DNA from: Heligmosomoides polygyrus polygyrus
Taxonomy: Eukaryota; Nematoda; Chromadorea; Rhabditida; Heligmosomidae
NCBI GenBank assembly: GCA_947396885.1
Contig: OX377204.1
Span: forward strand, 94,250,728 to 94,314,727
DNA length: 64,000 bases
Direction of reading: 5' to 3'
The translations under genes and the position numbers were made by a program. This document shows, in pieces, positions 41,780 through 53,600 of the stretch; within the stretch, counting starts at the first letter, position 1, and every line of letters begins with the position of its first letter. The notes under the pieces were generated by a model. The model saw only the letters and a list, made by a program, of their open reading frames with translations. It made no database searches and had not been told where the DNA came from.

Positions 41780-42870
41780 TCAATAAATCGGGGAAAAATA
41801 GGGGCGAAATTACGGGGCGCGAAAAAGCGAAAAATATGCAGACGTCTTCTACATGCCTGGAAACTTCAGCGCTGGGGGTAATCGTGGTCAGGAATCTGAA
41901 GTTCGTTTTTGAAGTGTCGATCGCAATCAATCGATATTGCTCAAATTATCGATTTTTCGTCGATGTCGTTCTAGTGGTCCGAAACTTCAGCAGTAGGAGT
42001 AAACGAGGTCGCTGAACAGGAATCTAAAGTTTTTTTAAGCGTAAATCGCCATCAATCGATATTGATCAAATTATTGATTTTTTCCCGACATCACTAAAGC
42101 GGTCCGAAACTTCAGTCCTGGGGTTAGTTGAGATCATAGTATATGAAATTCGCTAAGAGCTATCGATCGTCGAAAATAAGGAGGAAAAATAGGGGTGGAA
42201 TTACTGTGCGCGAAAATAACGGAAAATACACAAACGTCTTCTACGTGCCTGGAGATTCAGAAGACTGTCGAGCACATCACCCATCGTGACTGTGAGTTCA
42301 TAAAACATGCTGAGGACGTCGTCCAACGTCCCTGAGGATTCAGATGACTCGACGGAAGGCCTTCACAACAGGGGAAAGCAATCAATATCGATAGATACTA
42401 TCGACATAAAATCTTCTCAGCAATCAATAGTGATAGATATTATCGATTTTCTCTCAAATTTAACCGATCAGGGTGGGAGTTGAGTAATTATGGTCGTACT
42501 GATGATGATGATGAGGCGTGGAAGAGCAGTCTGGAAGAGTACTTATTAATATTATCGACATAAGGCCTTTACAGCAGATAGGAAGGCAATCAATATCGAC
42601 CGATATTATCGATTTTCTCTCTGATTTAACCGCTCAGGGTGGAGTTGAGTGATTATGATCGTCAGTGGGAGGCTTTCACAGCAGCGGAAAGGTAATCAAT
42701 ATCGACCGACATTATTGATTTTATCTCAGACTTAACCGATTAGGATGGAAATTGAATGATTATGATTGTCGACAGGAGGCCTTCACAGCAAGCGAAAGGT
42801 AATCAGTATCGATCGATATTATCGATTTTTCTCGTTTTTCTCTCAGAGTTAACCAGTCAAGCTGGGAGTT
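41780..42870 (+). repeat. Degenerate tandem repeat with ATCGAT-rich units
   Basis: At least six units of about 105-120 bp share AATCAATATCGATCGATATTATCGATTTT-type cores (shown here in pieces: AATCAATATCGA, TATTATCGATTTTCTC) followed by TTAACCGATCAGGGTGGGAG and TTCACAGCAG(C/G)GGAAAGG. Earlier units (41870-42130) share GGTCCGAAACTTCAG instead. It lies 0.3-1.4 kb before Rh gene 2. Confidence 0.7.
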
Positions 42871-43205
42871 ATTCCAATTCTATATATACATACTTACTTA
42901 GAAAACACAATTTTGGCAACATATAATAGCGGAAAAATGTCAGTTTATTAAAAAAAATATAGTGTTGACAAAAACCTGCATTTCTCTTACACAAACCTGA
43001 TAATAAGCATCGTTTACGTATGTCGTAGGTTTCTTACCCTTCTGTAGGAATAATAACCTTGAACCGTCTCGCGATCTTTCCATTCTATGGAGGCCTTTCT
43101 GACCACTGATGATTGTTCGTTTATTCGTTCGTCTTCTTGAATTTCTACATCTTTTCTCTCGTTAAAAGAATGGTTTTCTCATCATTTCGCATTTGTTTTT
43201 AGAAC

Positions 43206-43878
43206 ATGGGCTCTGACAATGGGGAGTGCTGCGTATCGGCACGAGGGTGTCATATTACGGTGGTGACACGTGAAGGTAAGTAACACTGATAAGGCCGTTC
43301 CGTTCTCTAATCTTTCAAGCAAATCGGAGTTATATAGTACAGTGTATGGTCAGGAGAAGTGTACAGGTCCTAGAGGACGATCACTCTAGGACTCCTATTC
43401 TTAAATTTCGAGGTCTTTTCTACTTGAAGCGAAAAGTCGAATTGGTACTAGTCGTGAATGTGGCCTGCATGGAGAGACCGCGCCGGCCAACCGCAACCAA
43501 TCAAGCATCGACCGAATAGGTGCGCCAGCGAATCAAAACATCAACTGCACACGTCGCTCCGGTTTACACGCCTACTCGATATCCCCTGATTGGTCTGGCA
43601 CGTCTCCTCCTTCCCATGTAGGCCACGATAATGACTAGAATGGACCAAATCCTCCTACTTCCGTAACGCCTCTTCTGAAAGATATCCTGCCATGTTACCA
43701 GGCCAGACGATGGAGGAAAGTGTGCCGTGTAGCGATAAAGTAGGCTTGACCAGCACCGCTAGAATTTTTCATTTTTCTTGAAGCCTTTTTTCAAAAAATT
43801 CTACATAAATGCTATGCTTTTAGGCAGCGGAAATGGAATCGCAAACGAACGGAACGATTGCAGCGACGGCAAGGACAT
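43206..43878 (+). CDS. rhr: Rh channel gene 2: two 5' exons encoding an N-terminal extension
   Basis: Exon 1 is 43206-43275 (acceptor TTTGTTTTTAG just before, donor GTAAGT) and exon 2 is 43824-43878 (acceptor GCTTTTAG, donor GTAGGT). They encode MGSDNGECCVSARGCHI, VVTREGSGNGIANERN and DCSDGKDI. Exon 1 has the same length as in gene 1 (70 bases) and exon 2 is one codon longer, so frame is kept. As in gene 1, splicing to the core exon at 44615 gives ..[10 protein letters not shown] in frame, and an unspliced read would stop one codon later (TAG). Intron 2 is only 736 bp here, against 10.7 kb in gene 1. The tail contains three cysteines not found in gene 1. Confidence 0.6.
43450..43645. repeat. 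MITE, 'GGGCAGCAT' family, in intron 1 of Rh gene 2
   Basis: It starts GTCGTGAATGTGGCCTGCAT and ends TTCCCATGTAGGCCACGATAATGAC, with GCGAATCAAAACATCAAC and CCTGATTGGTCTGGC inside. A similar copy sits in intron 1 of gene 1 (15465-15618), so the insertion may predate the duplication. Confidence 0.6.
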
Positions 43879-44392
43879 GTAGGTCGTCTTCTACTGGAGC
43901 TCGCTAGAAAAATAAGTGACTCTGACGCCAGACACTTACAGCGGTCAATTAGAGGGGCAACTACAGTTTGCCGAGGAAATCAACCAGTAGTTCAACAGTA
44001 TTTCTCCTAAAATCCAACGAAATTTCTAGAGCGGAGTTTGAAACGTATGCTTGTTAAGCTCCGAGAGAGGCGCTCGGCACGCCCCTCTCCCCGCCCACGT
44101 GTGAAGAACGCTGCTCCGTCAAGTGCACAGTTTTGCACGGCCGTTTCGCAATGTGATAGCGTAAATTCTTCTCGGTGCTGGTAGCACAGTTCGCAGGAAG
44201 CGCCATTTGAGTAATCGCAAGTCTACCGATCAGCATCTGGTCCAGTCGGACCATCAAATTCTTCTGGAAGAATATATTGGTCTCCTTTGTCTTTTGTGAA
44301 AGCTAAGCAGTTAGTTCATTCATCGAACAGCCACCTCACACGCTGTTATTCGCGCCAATGCATATTCATATCACTTCCACGGTACAGGCAAA

Positions 44393-44614
44393 AAGTTGAG
44401 TGCATGGCGCATTCCTATAAAATCGATTACCGCTACTGTATTGCTTCTTGTCCTATGCAGCTTATTTTGTGCTTACCTAAATTTCAAGCATGCTCGTGCT
44501 CTAGTCTAGCTTTATTCTCATTCAATACTATATTTTGTGCCTGCCTGACCCACATATGGGTCATGTAGTATTGAGCGATTTTTCTCCAAACATAGAGCTA
44601 TTCAGTTGTTTCAG
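44393..44614 (+). promoter_or_regulatory. Conserved 5' flank of the Rh core exon, gene 2
   Basis: It matches 26455-26677 of gene 1 over about 220 bases (AAAAGTTGAGTGCATGGCG, AAATCGATTACCGCTACTG, GCCTGACCCACATATGGGTC) and ends in a GTTGTTTCAG acceptor directly before exon 3. Confidence 0.4.
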
Positions 44615-47600
44615 CAATCCAAGGATGGCGTCCGCTTTCCAGAAACATCAGTTTACCCTTGTTGTCCTAGTGTGTCAGGTCAGTGCATACACTCGGCAGT
44701 TGATCAATAATCGATTATTTTCAATCAATAGCTCGTTGGAGTGCAAAGCGTTTCCAAAAGTGTTTCTAAATGGAAACGAGCAAAATAAAGATTAAGTGAA
44801 TTTTTCTGAAAATCTATTATTACGAATTCTTCATTTTTCCATAAATTATGAAGCCTCTTTTTATTTTTTTTACCACCGTATTCAAAAAGTGTTTTTGTGA
44901 GATGGTTACCAGGCAATTAACTGTTTTTGAGAAAATGTTATATGCCTCATTTTAAATGTTTTGCTTATTTTCAAAAATACTTTTATGTGATCTTACAGGA
45001 CGTAATTGTTAGGGTGTTTTCATATAAAAATAATAATTAAAAAATGGTCTTGCAACTTTCTTTTCTTAAGGCGGTGTTTATGGTTCTATTTGGACTGTTC
45101 GCTAGGTATGACGTGAATGCGATGCCGAAAGGATCAGAGGACGCCGTGCCGATGGCCAGTAAATATCCGAGTACGCTTTTCACTTATGATCGATTTATCG
45201 ATTTTCGAACTGATCGATGATTGTTTTCAGTGTTCCAGGATACCCATGTGGTGATCTTCATCGGTTTCGGCTTTCTGATGACGTTCTTAAAGGTGCGGTC
45301 TGAGTCATGGTCTCCTGTGGCCTTCTTGAAACTCGTTCGAGTCTTGACGTATTCAGCGCTACGGTTTCTCGGCTGTGTCGGTGAACCTGCTACTGGCCTG
45401 CTTCACCATCGAATGGGGTCTGATCGTTCGTGGCCTTCTGAGCCACGAGTTTGCCCAGGACGGCAAGTTCAGCATCGGACTGGATCAGTGAGTCTTCCAC
45501 GGGTTTTCCTCTGAACCAAATCTCCTTTTAGTGATGGCAAATGCTGTCTTAAGACGTCCGCACACTATGCGGCAAGCGGCAGGTGGCAAAACTCGGCGGC
45601 TGCTCACGCTCACTCGAGCCTCGCTGGCAGCAAGCGGCAGGGGTACAGTGCTCTTTCTAGCCCGGACCAGGAGTGTGCGCCGACTTGCCGCCGACAAATT
45701 TTTTACCGCATATTTTTAACGCGAAAATTTGCCGGTAAATTCCAGTAAATTCGGTAAATCCGTAAATTGAAAAAAATAATATTTCCTCAAAAACCACTGC
45801 TTTTAAGTGGCAGTGATGTAAAAAAAGTAAAGCTTTTCACCAAGGCATCATCACGTTCAGGAAAACCATATCGTCTTCATTTTATCATGCATACGTCATC
45901 CTACAGCAAACAAAGCAAGCGGCAGCCTAACAACGCAGAATTATAACGATCTACACTGCTGGACATAATGATAGATCCACTCAAATTGTTGTGTTTTTTC
46001 TTGTTTTTCTAAAAATCGTGAGCCGCTTCGAACGAAACTTCACTACAGGTACAATGTCACTGAAAGAGCAAAGATATAGGAAGAAGAACGTCTAAGTTGA
46101 AAAAGAAACAAACTTTATAAAAACTTTATTTTCTTCACCAAATGTTTTCCTTAAGGGGACACAACTTCAGACTCACCAAGCAATAGAAGGTTCTACATGG
46201 TTTACAACAACAAATTTAAACAGGAACAACAATATCAGCAATCAGTAGGGCCTCCTCGACGTTCAACGACTTGAATTAAACGACCGGTTATACTTGAAAT
46301 CAGTTTATTCACGAGGTTGCCGTCTACGGTGTGCCGGGCCTCCACAATCGCCTTTTTTTAGTTCAAAAGTGGTCTTATAGTGCTTATTATTCAAGTAGAT
46401 ATAGCACACCATAAAACCTCAAGTTTTTTCTACAGGATTGAGGTCTGGCGAATTGGCCGGTCAATTCAACGTGGAATGTGATTACATGGCCGCCACCCAT
46501 TAGTGCTATCACTCACGTGAATCGGGGCGTTATCCTGCTGAAATATCAAATTTCGTTGTGAATTTCTCCCCCAGAAGCGAAGAAGACCATGTTCCAAAGC
46601 AAAATAGTACTAAGCCGAGTTCATCTTTTTCGGAACGAAGAGCAATTTGACTCATCCAGTCGAACAGATGGCTGCCCACACCATCACTCCACCACCACTG
46701 AAGTTGCGTTTTGAAAAGAAGAGTTTTTCCTTCCTCAGATTGTGCCAGTAATTGTGAAACCCATCAGGTCCATTGCAATTGAACTTCTTTTCATCGAATC
46801 ACACAATCTGAAACAGAGAAAATAGCAGACGCTGTGGCACGAGAACTCCATTACCTTTGACCACTCGGTGCTTATGTTTTGACGTGCAAAAAGAAGTCGA
46901 TTTTGACGATTCGCGGCAGTAATGAATGGGGCACAGCGCATTCGTCGTCGTACGATGTGTGTGCTCTTCGATAAGATGCGTCGGAGTGTTCTGGAGGAAA
47001 TTTCCAGGTTGAGGTTTGCTTTGGTGTGAGCGGATGTCGACAAGGAGTTCGATTCTACTCGCTCTATTGCTCTACTATCTCACTCTGTCGTGCTTTGTTT
47101 TCTTCCTGTAGGCTTCGTGGCACTGTACACATCTGGATTGTTCACATACGAGTTGACAACATGATGGGAACGTCCAATTTTCTTAGCAATGCTACGGTTG
47201 CTCATGCCGCCGATCTTCATGCCGTTGATAGAGCCTTTCTCGAAAACCGAAAGGCGAGTTCCTCCACCCACCACCGATGGAGGACGAACACTACAAGTGC
47301 AGTAACATAGTTTGGCGTAAGAAGCACTCAGAAGCGAGTTTAGCTTATTACTGAGTGATCTATCATTATGACCAGCTGACAAACGCTGTATTCCATAAAA
47401 TTGGAATTTTTCTGGAAATTCGCCACTTCACGAAACCAGTTCTTGTTGTTATTTTTTAACTTTGTCAATGCCCCTACTACTATACAAAAGATACTCACGA
47501 AGCCTTTGCAGGTTTTGAAAAAATTTCAATTTCGAGTGGATCTATCATTATTTCCAGAGTGTATATTGTGAGTGCTTTAAAAAAAATAAAAGCCTAATTG

Positions 47601-50600
47601 AAACTTTACAAAAACATTTCTGGAACATTCGACATTCAATCGAATATTGCTATATTTCTTTCGGAACAAAATTCTGCTTTTTGAAATTACCATAATTATC
47701 ATCATTTCATTCGATGAAAGAATGACTTACATCTTACACTACTACCTTATGAACTATTAAGCTGTACTTTGGAGCAAAGCCAGACACTTCAGAAAAAAAA
47801 CAACAAAATGTGACATGATAACAAACTTCTTTCTCTTATACGGGAAAACAGCTTAAGAGTCCACCAGCAGATCAGGTAGACTAGAGAACACATAGTCTAT
47901 TCAGAGAGCTTCAATATCTGTCGTCCAAATTGTCTCATATCGTGAGTTGAATCTCACAAAGAGAGCCTCAGGTGTGGCGGTGAGCTTTTGCGATGCAATT
48001 TTTACAGGATGTAGGGTCCCGCGTGGGGAGTCGAAAACCATAGTTAAATATTAGGTTGGTGCATAAGTTCTCGGACATTTGATCCCTCCTGAATTGAAAG
48101 CGCATTTTCCCGCCATATTTCTCACATGTATCAACGCGTAAATGATCGATCGATAGAGAAGGGAAATTGCTACAAAACTGTTCCTGACATTTACTTCTGC
48201 GTTGGTCAGCTATTATGACTAAGCAACTCATCCCAACTGAGACGCATATTCGGCACGTCATGTTATTCCTGCATCAATCTGGCCTCAATGCCAACGAATC
48301 GTATCGTCGCCTGAAGGATGTTTACAGCGAGAGTGTTCCTGCTCGAAGTACTGTGTACCAGTGGTTCTCGAAGTTTGCAGTTGGGAATTCTCCGTTGAAG
48401 ATAATGAACGAGAAGGGCGCCCGATGACACCGGATTTGGATGGCCTCCGAAGTAGAGTGGAAGCGGACCCATACCAAACCACTCGCGAACTATCAAGCAC
48501 TCGTGGTGTTAGTCACTCAACAGTCGTTCGAGGATTGAAGTCGATTGGCAAGGTACAAAAATTGGGTCGCTGAGTACCTCACGAATTGACACAACATGAC
48601 ATGGATCGCGGAGCCGATCTCGCTCTGTCTCGCCTTACCCTCAGACGTACCCACGGGTGGCTGGACAACCTTGTCACCGGGGATGAGAAGTAGATGCTCT
48701 ACTCTAATTATCACCGGCGTGCACAGTGGGTTGACGCAACTGGAGAGGCAGAGGACGTTCCGAAACCCGACCTTCACGTGAAAAAGGTGGTGCTATGCAT
48801 TTGGTGGAGCGTTCTTGACGTAGAATACTGGGAGCTGCTGGACGAAGGGATAACAGTGACGGCAGAGGTTTACGTCAACCAACTGAGGAAGTTGAGGGCC
48901 CACCTTCATACCACACGAGGAGAGCAAGTGAAGGTGTATTTTCAACACGACAACGCTAGACCGCATATTGCTAGAGCGGCGGCGGCTGAGTTGGCGGACT
49001 ACGGATGGACCGTTCTTCCACATCCACCTTACTCACCAGATCTCGCTCCTTCTGATTATCATTTGCTTTCAAGCCTTCAACGCTATTTGGGCGGCCAGCA
49101 ATTTAGGAACCGAGAGGATGTCAAGGAGGCACTGCTCACATTTTTCGAATCACAACCGGCCACGTTTTGGAGAAAAGGCATTCATGACTTATCAGCACGT
49201 TGGCGAAAGACAATTGATGCAAATGATTTGATATTGTTGTTCGTATGTTGTGATAACAAATATTTCATGCCCCAAATGTCCGAGAACTTATGCACCAACG
49301 TAATACTTTTTCGGAATGCTCATCTGTGGTCGAACGAAAAAAACGTGTGGACGCGTAAGCGCGAAGTTCATGACGCCCTGCTGCGACGATTTGGTCGGTT
49401 GGCATAGTGGTAGCGAGGTCGCTTCTCGGGCGCAAAGATCGGGTTTGCTGGTTCGGTCCCCGGTGTCGCCAATGTTTTTGCACACATCGGATCGTTATTA
49501 TTATGGGCTTGCGTGATCACAGGAGTCAAGCTCCGGTATTCCTCCTATGTCTTGCATACGCCTGGGTGGCGACTGGATGTGTTGGTGAGCACCAGGGGCC
49601 CTTCTCTACGCCTACCGATTATGCCTTCAACGAAGAAGAAGTACGGATGCCTTGTCAGGAAGAGGAAGATTGTTCGTTCCTAGCGCTCGTAAGATGCTGC
49701 TGGTGTGATAAACGATTATATTTTAAATGTTTCATAGTTCTATATCATAATTGTTGATTATCATTGTCAGCAATAAACACAGTTACTTCATCTGAGCAAG
49801 AAAAAATGTTGTCAGCGCGAGGTACTATTCCAGTGGAGCGCGCTTTAACACTGGAGCGCACCATCTCCGCCTCCTGTGGGCATGGATGTTTTAATGAGGT
49901 TGAGGACCACGAACGCTAATAGCAAGTTATCGGAGAAGATAAAAACAAACTCCTCTAAACTGGGACCGTTGGTATGTTTACTCCTCTATTCGATAGATAG
50001 GAACATGATTTTGCCTGAAAAAAATCGTTAAATTTTCCGGTAAATTTGGGAAATTACCGGAAGTTTTCGTAAAAAAGGTTGTCGCGAAACTGCCGGTAAA
50101 TCCGTTAAACCGGTAAAACGTTAATCAGTAAACACACACCCCTGGTCGGGACATGCTGCTGCTATTCGCTTTTCCGCCTTCTGTCTGCGCTCTAGCCGAC
50201 CCCTGCCGCGATTCGTTAACGCTACGGCGAGAAATCAGCGGCAAATATTGATTTTTGGGCAGCAGCAAGATGATGGGCGATAAAGTTTCAACATCTTGCT
50301 TTAAAAGTGTGCGGCTGCGGCAGAGCATCGCTCGCCACCGTTCGCTGCCCGCGGTAGACTCTGCGTCCCTGTCCTATGGGTTAAGTTTTTGGCCGTCGTT
50401 TTGTAACTAAGGTGTGCGGAGGTCTATATGAGGTGAAGTAGACTCTGTGAGATGACTTTGACCGTTTTGTGCTATCGAAATGGATAAAACTCCCACAATT
50501 GGCCGTAATTGTAGGGTGGCTACAAAATGTAGCCCGCCAGTTTATTCGTCATAACTTTGGAACGATAACAGACATTCTGATACCATTTTTGATTGCGAAG

Positions 50601-53600
50601 TACTAAATTATGGAACAGAGAACATAGAACATAGAACATTTATTGAGCCAAAAGTGATATGACACATCAGGACGAATGATACAGCGACATTAGTTTTCTA
50701 AAGCTCTGCAAAGGCAGATCGTAGAGTTCACTGAGCCATAAAGTGCTACGAAATCAATTTAGCACAAAGGATAACAGCTGAGGTTCAATTTCCAAACATT
50801 AACAAAAGTAACAATGTTCTAACACATTTGTTTAAGCCTGGAGCGGCTGGTTATATGTTGTTACAGGATGACAGGATATCCTAGGATATCGCGGATGTTA
50901 TGTGCGGTCAAACAGCGCCGGTGGTGTAAGGCGAACATCGCTGCCCGGAAAGCAGAAGATGCGGGTTCGAGTCCCGCCTGGCGCAAGAGTCTTGATCGCA
51001 ACAAAACATCCTGTAACAACATATTAACAAAAGTGTTGCGATCGGTGGCCCCACAGGGAGAGGCGATGCCCTGCCATGACAGTTCCTAACTGCCCGTGTT
51101 GCGGAAAGATCACCGGGATGGAACCTGAACCAGAGGAAAGAGAGCTCTATTGAGTAGCCCTGCCCTTGAACCGTATTGTCTGTGCAACGTATTGAGGGAA
51201 CTCCAGCTGACGGCCGTCGTCTCCTGCCACCCGACTCTGCGCCTCCTCAAGGTAGAAAAACTCAGAGTATTCATATGCAATAAGGGCCATATACGGATCA
51301 ACATCCACGCAATATAAATACTGCGGTCTATCCTGCGCAGTGGCGCCCCTGCCTTGAAAATATGTCAGGGACCCAAACAGTTCCCCCGGCTGAACGCACT
51401 GCAGCGAGATTTAATGCGATACGTGGTGAGCAGCGAATTCTGTGCATGGGTCGAAAGCGGATAATAATTCCAGATATCCTCCCCGTTCGTACTGAGCGGA
51501 ATTCACTGACGCCATGGGGGTGAACTCATAACTCACTAGACTCCACGACACTCTCCAGGTCCTGTTACCCCGTAGTGAGCAGCGCAGACGTAATGCAGAA
51601 TCGGGCACCACAATGGCCATCCGGCTACGTGAGAGTATAGACGAGAGAGCGGCTAACTTTGCTGCAGGAGCATAGAGACGATCGATGCCGACTGACTGAA
51701 TCGGGAGGGCGGAGCTTGCTCCGACCGGGCGGTCGAAGCGCACCATCGGCAAGTCACCATGGGAAAAGCGCGCCCGACCAATCACAGGACAGAGGAGCGA
51801 TCGCTCTGTCGCAAAAAAATTGACTTCTTAATGGTTCGTATAAGTTAGAAATTGTTTTTGTTCAAAGCGATTTCGTTGTTCGTTTCTGGAAAAAAAGAAG
51901 AGGAAGAAGAATATATTACCCAAAAACGTAATACAGTACACAATTTCCACTAGATATTATGAATTAAACTGGCTGTTATAAATACGATTGTTTCCTGAGA
52001 TGTGTTATACTCCGTTGATTTACTTTTCTGAGCCCTTAGCACTTGCAACCAACAAATCGCTTGCAGGATTCCATTTGTTACTGATTTACCATTCGTTGGA
52101 AAGGCTACAGTGAATGTGTACCGAAAGCCGTTTTTGTTTTAGCAAAGTTTCTAACTTGTTGTGTTGAATGTCTTTGGGAGATAGTGGCCGAGAATGATAA
52201 TGGACCACTCAGTCAAGATTTTGTTCAAAATGATCTTTTTTGCGCGTATGCGGGCTTCAAGTCGTTTGGTGATCGCTTCTTCTGTGGGTCACAGGTCATC
52301 GATATTCTGCCATTCTCCAAGGAGGACTGCCTTCAAACTGTCCAAGCTTTCTTAGAAAGTCGTTTCCCTGAGCTTCATGTTTACAGGGTGGCTGAAAAGT
52401 TCGGGCAATTTTTCAAAGTATTTCAGCAGTACGAAAAAACTACATAAACGCCAAAGATTTACAAACAAAAATAACAGAAACTTCATTAGATCAACAACAA
52501 CATAATACAACAGGAAAATTCACAACAAGTGCTCAAAATTTCCTCCTTTGGCTTCAATACATTTTCGCAGTCGTTTTGGGAAGTCGCTGATGATGGTCGC
52601 ACACTGCTCCGCTGTAATCTCGTCCCAGGATCTCAACAACGCCGATTTCAGCTGCTCAACGGTGGCGTATCTTGTAGTGGAGATCTTCTGCTCCATGATC
52701 GACCACACAGAATAATCCATCGGGTTGAGATCAGGCGAGTTGGATGGCCAGATGTCCCTGCTCCAAAACCCTGGGAAGAGCTCCTCGCAAACGGCGATCG
52801 TGGATTTGGCGGAATGCGCTGGTGCCCAGTCCTGCTGAAGAGAAAATCCGGTTTCGCCAAAATGGCTCGTCGCCCACGGCTCCAGTACGTCGCGGAGGAC
52901 ATATTGCTGGTAGCTGGCAGCGTTAATTTTGAGGTTCTGCTCCATGAAGACCAGCGGCGTCTTTCCGGTAGCGCATATTCCAGCCCACACCATCACCGAG
53001 GCTGGAAAATGGCGGCGGCTGATGGTCCTTGCGGCCGACGTCTTCTGCTGACCCTTCTTAAGCAGCTGCCGGCGATTCTGATGGTTGTGAACCGGCTGGA
53101 CCGTGAAGATCTTCTCGTCGGTGAACAGCACCTTCGACAAGCGACCATCGCCGACCAGCTGACGCATTCGCCTGCATTTCCTCAACCTCTCAGCTTTCAT
53201 CGCGTCGTTGAGGAAGTGAATACGAGCTACTTTGTAGCTGCGTAATCCCAGCTTCCTCCTGGCAATATGCTGGACTCGTTCCCTACTGATCCCGAGATCC
53301 GTAGCCATCTTGTTCATCGATACCTCAGAATTCCGGCTAATGCGACAACGAACCTTGTTGATGTTCTCCGGTGTTGTCGCAGTGGTGGGACGGCCGCTGC
53401 GGGGACGGTCCGAGGTCCCGCCAGTCTCCTTGTAGCGTCTTACAATCTTGTAGACGGTCCTTTGTTTGAAGCCGGTTGTTCGAACTATGTCCGCGGTCCT
53501 CATTCCCGTCTTGTGCAGCTCGACGACGGTGATACGCTCACTTTCACGAGACATAACGCAAGCACAACTGAAAACGAGAAAACTGGAGCAACAGATTCTA

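Noticed and set aside
52529..53245. 238-codon plus-strand ORF
   Set aside because: It is the antisense shadow of the intact DD37D transposase.
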